Positions 60,581 to 64,000 of a DNA stretch of 64,000 nucleotides are shown piece by piece. Each line of letters opens with the position of its first letter. The stretch's first letter is position 1. Source of the stretch: Pseudomonadota bacterium (GTDB lineage Bacteria > Pseudomonadota > Gammaproteobacteria > Steroidobacterales > JBCBZW01); contig JBCCWS010000002.1 in NCBI GenBank assembly GCA_039193195.1, forward strand, positions 1 to 64,000. The letters are read 5' to 3'. Made by a program: the position numbers and the translations under genes. The notes under the pieces are model-generated. The model was not told where the DNA came from and searched no databases. It saw nothing but the letters and a program-made list of their open reading frames with translations.

Positions 60581-61132
60581 TCAAAGACTGCGAAGTCGGG
60601 TGTGCCAGTCATCCGAGTTGACGTCGCGTGAGACGTCCAGCGCTGCCTTCCACTCACGTTCCGATGGATCGGCGAATTGCAAGCCGAGCAACAGGGGACC
60701 GTCGCAAGTAGTGGCGACCAGGCCACCTAGATCTGCGGCTTTGATCGCGCGGACAACAGCTCGCGTAAAGAGCTCGGAAATCTGATCATCGCTCAGGGCG
60801 GCGTCGTACATATCGTCGAGCAGATCATCAAGACGCTCATTCAGCTCCGAAAACGCGCGGTAGGCGAAATTCAGCTCCTTCCACTGGGATACATGCAGCT
60901 CACAATAGTCTCGGGCCGACTGCGACGCGCCTCCCTCCTGCTGCAGCTTGTCCTCAAGCCAATCACGTGTGTTAGCAGCAAGTGCGAAGCTGCTGTACCC
61001 CGAGGCGCAGAACACCGCAACGGCGTACACTGCAGCACCGGAATACTGAGCGTTCAGCTCGCCTATTGCGCACCTCAAACCCAGCTCGAGCAGCCGTTGT
61101 ACTTCAGTTTCCAATGAGTCGAGAGTGGTCAT
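60581..61132 (-). CDS. Candidate immunity protein for the AHH effector
   Basis: A 183-residue acidic, mostly helical cytosolic protein (MTTLDSLETEVQRLLELGLRCAIGEL; LNERLDDLLDDMYDAALSDDQISELFTRAVVRAIKAADLGGLVATTCDGPLLLGLQFADPSEREWKAALDVS). CGGAG precedes the ATG. I recognise no family. It follows the effector gene by 40 bases on the same strand, the classical effector-immunity order, and has no signal peptide, which fits protection against a cytosolic nuclease. It ends about 190 bases before the regulatory region of hcp. Confidence 0.6.
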   Translation of the reverse strand: MTTLDSLETEVQRLLELGLRCAIGELNAQYSGAAVYAVAVFCASGYSSFALAANTRDWLEDKLQQEGGASQSARDYCELHVSQWKELNFAYRAFSELNERLDDLLDDMYDAALSDDQISELFTRAVVRAIKAADLGGLVATTCDGPLLLGLQFADPSEREWKAALDVSRDVNSDDWHTRLRSL

Positions 61133-61172
61133 CTCCGATCACCATGCGAGAGCGGTCCTGACGAGCCGAGTG

Positions 61173-63461
61173 CTACCTTGCCTTGGAGACTACGGCCCAA
61201 TCCTCGAGCACCTTGATTATAGACCGTCTGTCTCCTCGTACCGCCTCTAGCCGCGTCATCAGTTCTCGTTGCGGCCCTGTGCCGTGTTGTCCCGCGACGT
61301 TCGGCGCCCAAGTCAGGTTCTCGCGAGCAAGCAGCGGATCAATGCCAACCTCCGCGAGTATCTCGCGGCTCCTCGCGCTGAATTCACCCCGCCCCACCTT
61401 CTCAACGAGATGATGCGCATGGCTTGGCGGTCCAGGGTAAGTGGTCGCCGAGATCTCCTCCAAGTACTTCTTCCAGTTGTCTCCCCATAGGTTGTCGCCG
61501 CGCCTCAGGGACCCCGCGTACACGATGTCGGAGATCTGCTCTTCGCTCAGCCCTTGATCGCCAAGTGCCTGCTTCCAGGCGCGGAAGTCCTTCCGATCCA
61601 GGGTCGCGAACTCATCGATGTACTTGGCGAAATCACTACCCGCTTCGACCGCCTCATCGAGCTTGCCTGGTCCAGGCTGAGCGCTATCCCCAGTGCGCGT
61701 CCCAACGGCGGCCGGCTCGCCCGGCGCTCGAGCCTCTTGAACCAACCTGTTGGAGCCCCCGGCCGGCGGTGTGTCCACTCGACCCGCTCTCGGAGCTCCC
61801 CCGGCGGCTTCGATCACAAGATCGAGCTGAGCAGCCAACCAGTCACTCATCAAGCGCTTTTGCGTCTCCAGCTTGGCGAGCAGACGACCGATGGACTTCC
61901 TAACTGTGGCGATCGCTACCAAAGCCTGCTTCGCTCGCTCACTTCCGAGGTCCAGGCGCCGCACCAAACCTTCGATCGACGACAACATCTCCTGGAGCAC
62001 GCCTACCGCACCGCGTACCTGTTCCGCTGCGGCGTCCATGTGCTTCGGCAGATCACCTCGCATGGTCTTCAACCAGCGGTGCGCATTCCCCTGCTTCACA
62101 CCGAGCTTGTTGAGCACTGCCATCAGCTGCGCCCAGATCTGCGCCAGCTGCTTCGCACTGAGCTTGCCTGCGGCCGCGCCAGCGTCCTGAAGCGCCCTTA
62201 TCAGCATCTTCAGCACACCCTTCACCGCAGAACCTACCGTCGGTATGCACCCAACTGCGATAAGGAACAAGCCAAGCCATAGCCATGTTTCACGAGACAA
62301 GCCAAGCATCTCGGGCGCTTTCGCCGCCTCACCGGTCTCATCGCCATAGAAATCCACTAGATGCTTGATACCCGCTATCAGATCGCGCACGTCCAAGACC
62401 TGGTCGGCGATCGGTATCAGGCCAATGAGCGCATTCACCGCCATCTGGCTGATCGACTGTTCCTCGTTGAAGTCGCCTTGGATCAGGCCCCAAAGCCAGT
62501 CCAGAGCATCTTCGAGAGGCGTTGTCGCTTCGGAGGTATCGGCGCTCGGCGGTTGCGGTTGGTACTCACCGGGATCGTCTCTGAACTCGTACTCGAACTG
62601 GCTCACCGACGCAGGCACGCCGGCCAAGTGGACAGTGCCAGCAGCGTCGAGTGCACCCTCTGCACGGTAGCCGTCCGCCGTCACCACGTAGCGGGCCCCA
62701 GCCACCCCGGAGCCGTCGTGATGCAGGTACTGAAGCTCAATCCAGTGCTGAGGCTCTTCCCCAACCAGAGGCTCCGATTCGCTTGCGATCTCTACCTGCA
62801 CGCCGCGGGCGCCGGCTCCTCCTTGCCAGATGCCGGCAGCGGCAGCATTGAGACCGGTCCACTGAAGCGCTTCCAGGGCCCGGCGCAAGGTCGGCCAATC
62901 GACCGCGAGGCGCCTTAGTCCGACGAGCGCATCGTCGCCGAGCAGCCCGGACAAGGGTCCGGCAAAGTCAGTCCCAGCGATGTAGCGCGCCGACGGATCG
63001 CTGCGTTGGTGACGCATCACGTAGCGCTCCCAGCGCCGGCGCTGCTCGGCGTTCAAGGCTGCAAGCGATCGCACCGGGGGGAACTGTAAAACCTGCCAGA
63101 CGGTGTGCAGTAGGGCGAGGCTGAAGGCCTGGGCAGATCGCAAGCGGTGCGCCGAATCATCCGCTTCGGTACATGCCAGCACCGCGGCACCCGCATTCGG
63201 TTCGAACGGCACTGCTCGAATCCATAAGCTAGGCCGTTCGTACACGTCCGCGAGCACGAACTCTCGCGTGAGCAAACGCAGGACTCGCTCATCGCGGCCG
63301 GCCTGCCACAACCCTTCGGCGAGCCCAGCGGCGAAGGCAGGCACCCCGTCGAGTGCCCGGATGCCCGCATCGCGCAGCCAGACTAGCGAATCGAAGCTCT
63401 CTGTCGGCTGGAGCAGCGCTCTCCAGGACCGCTGCCCCGCCAAAACGCTCTCGTCAGACAT
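61173..63461 (-). CDS. T6SS-linked polymorphic effector with C-terminal AHH nuclease
   Basis: A 762-residue protein with no signal peptide. The N-terminal 230 residues are a helical region rich in Trp, Leu and Arg. Around residue 230-300 a carboxypeptidase-regulatory-like beta domain occurs (PQHWIELQYLHHDGSGVAGARYVVTADGYRAEGALDAAGTVHLAGVP), common in T6SS cargo. Two hydrophobic stretches follow (MAVNALIGLIPIADQVLDV; LWLGLFLIAVGCIPTVGSAV), then a long helical region. The C-terminus has the AHH-type HNH/EndoVII nuclease motif SHAHHLVEKVGRGEF near residue 682 and LTWAPNVAGQHGTGPQRELM. Its ATG overlaps the activator stop (TGATG), so regulator and effector are translationally coupled. Confidence 0.82.
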   Translation of the reverse strand: MSDESVLAGQRSWRALLQPTESFDSLVWLRDAGIRALDGVPAFAAGLAEGLWQAGRDERVLRLLTREFVLADVYERPSLWIRAVPFEPNAGAAVLACTEADDSAHRLRSAQAFSLALLHTVWQVLQFPPVRSLAALNAEQRRRWERYVMRHQRSDPSARYIAGTDFAGPLSGLLGDDALVGLRRLAVDWPTLRRALEALQWTGLNAAAAGIWQGGAGARGVQVEIASESEPLVGEEPQHWIELQYLHHDGSGVAGARYVVTADGYRAEGALDAAGTVHLAGVPASVSQFEYEFRDDPGEYQPQPPSADTSEATTPLEDALDWLWGLIQGDFNEEQSISQMAVNALIGLIPIADQVLDVRDLIAGIKHLVDFYGDETGEAAKAPEMLGLSRETWLWLGLFLIAVGCIPTVGSAVKGVLKMLIRALQDAGAAAGKLSAKQLAQIWAQLMAVLNKLGVKQGNAHRWLKTMRGDLPKHMDAAAEQVRGAVGVLQEMLSSIEGLVRRLDLGSERAKQALVAIATVRKSIGRLLAKLETQKRLMSDWLAAQLDLVIEAAGGAPRAGRVDTPPAGGSNRLVQEARAPGEPAAVGTRTGDSAQPGPGKLDEAVEAGSDFAKYIDEFATLDRKDFRAWKQALGDQGLSEEQISDIVYAGSLRRGDNLWGDNWKKYLEEISATTYPGPPSHAHHLVEKVGRGEFSARSREILAEVGIDPLLARENLTWAPNVAGQHGTGPQRELMTRLEAVRGDRRSIIKVLEDWAVVSKAR

Positions 63462-64000
63462 CAGACTTCCTCAGCCAAGTCCAACTTCACCAGCTTCATC
63501 TGCAGCGAACGCCGTGAGATCCCGAGCGCTTGTGCAGTTCGCGTACGGTTCCCGTCATGGGCGGCTAACGCCTGCTCGATCACGTCCCGTTCGTGTCGCT
63601 CCATAGCCTCTCGCAGGGATGCGGGAGGGGCTGTCTCCTGCGCCAGCGGCGTGAACCCGACCCAACGCTGCTGCTGCCAATCCGCCGGTAACTCCGCCTC
63701 GCAGACAGCACCACGTGGCTCCACCAACACAACCGCCCGCTCTACTACGTTGCGCAACTCGCGTACGTTGCCCGGAAAGTCGTGACGTAGCAGCAGATCC
63801 ATCGCCGCGGGCGTAATCCCACTCACGGGCTTCCCATGCACGTCTGCAAACGCTGCCAGGAAGTGCTGCACTAGCGCCGGAATGTCCTCGCGTCGCTCAC
63901 GCAAGGGGGGCACGGTCAGCGGAAACACATTCAGTCGGAAGTAGAGATCGCGACGAAAACTCCCATCCTCCACCTTGGCCTGGAGGTCATGATGGGTAGC
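63461..64000 (-). CDS. Sigma-54-dependent transcriptional activator (C-terminal part, continues past window)
   Basis: The 5' end lies beyond the window. The visible part is the end of the AAA+ domain: AKVEDGSFRRDLYFRLNVFPLTVPPLRERREDIPALVQHFL, then HDFPGNVRELRNVVERAVVL. A Fis-type helix-turn-helix follows (LREAMERHERDVIEQALAAHDGNRTRTAQALGISRRSLQMKL). These are defining features of bacterial enhancer-binding proteins. T6SS islands often encode such an activator (VasH- or Sfa-like) that drives hcp through sigma-54. The promoter at 60274-60289 is the likely target. The sensory N-terminal domain is not visible. Confidence 0.93.
   Translation of the reverse strand, partial: ATHHDLQAKVEDGSFRRDLYFRLNVFPLTVPPLRERREDIPALVQHFLAAFADVHGKPVSGITPAAMDLLLRHDFPGNVRELRNVVERAVVLVEPRGAVCEAELPADWQQQRWVGFTPLAQETAPPASLREAMERHERDVIEQALAAHDGNRTRTAQALGISRRSLQMKLVKLDLAEEV

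Overview
The window looks like a piece of a high-GC gammaproteobacterial chromosome. The evidence is Gram-negative outer-membrane genes (lpxA, AsmA-family), the mutY-yggX pair, full-length lhr, a sigma-54-controlled type VI secretion (T6SS) island and Sec signal peptides on many predicted exported proteins. ECF sigma factor, Pkn2-type kinase and SBBP/dockerin genes suggest a free-living, environmental lineage. I cannot name the genus. No rRNA, CRISPR array or intact insertion sequence is visible.

Layout. 1-8 kb: a large secreted SBBP/FG-GAP/dockerin protein, an EthD-like protein, and a four-gene operon of two DUF1538 membrane proteins, a PII-like regulator and a CBS protein. 8-19 kb: a Ser/Thr kinase with TPRs, two small secreted proteins, a Sel1-like protein, a secreted lipase-like hydrolase, an ECF sigma factor, a secreted S1 protease, two diverged copies of a hairpin-centred repeat, and a decayed element flanked by tRNA-Phe and a duplicate of its 3' part. 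19-38 kb: mostly housekeeping genes, namely an RND/MMPL exporter, ergothioneine genes egtB-egtD, asmA-SRPBCC-mutY-yggX, an isolated lpxA, a Gfo/Idh/MocA oxidoreductase, and lhr with a Fpg/Nei glycosylase. 38-47 kb: one 2,662-residue SpvB/FG-GAP/RHS protein with a C-terminal variable domain and a small exported protein downstream. 47-50 kb: five tandem small secreted proteins related to three more elsewhere in the window. 50-64 kb: a T6SS effector island on the minus strand.

The T6SS island reads, in transcription order: sigma-54 activator (partial), AHH-nuclease effector, candidate immunity protein, then a regulatory region (palindrome, IHF-like site, -24/-12 promoter), hcp, vgrG, DUF6484, DUF2169, a ketosynthase-like pseudoenzyme, a DUF4150/GHH nuclease effector like Tse7, its candidate immunity protein, and a TIGR02270 protein. 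No T6SS sheath, baseplate or membrane-complex genes are present, so the island must use an apparatus encoded elsewhere or beyond the right edge.

The most original observation is the family of eight small exported two-cysteine proteins (10728-11063, 12974-13291, 30546-30884 and five between 47344 and 49728). They share a layout but little sequence, and their pattern loosely resembles binding subunits of AB5 toxins.
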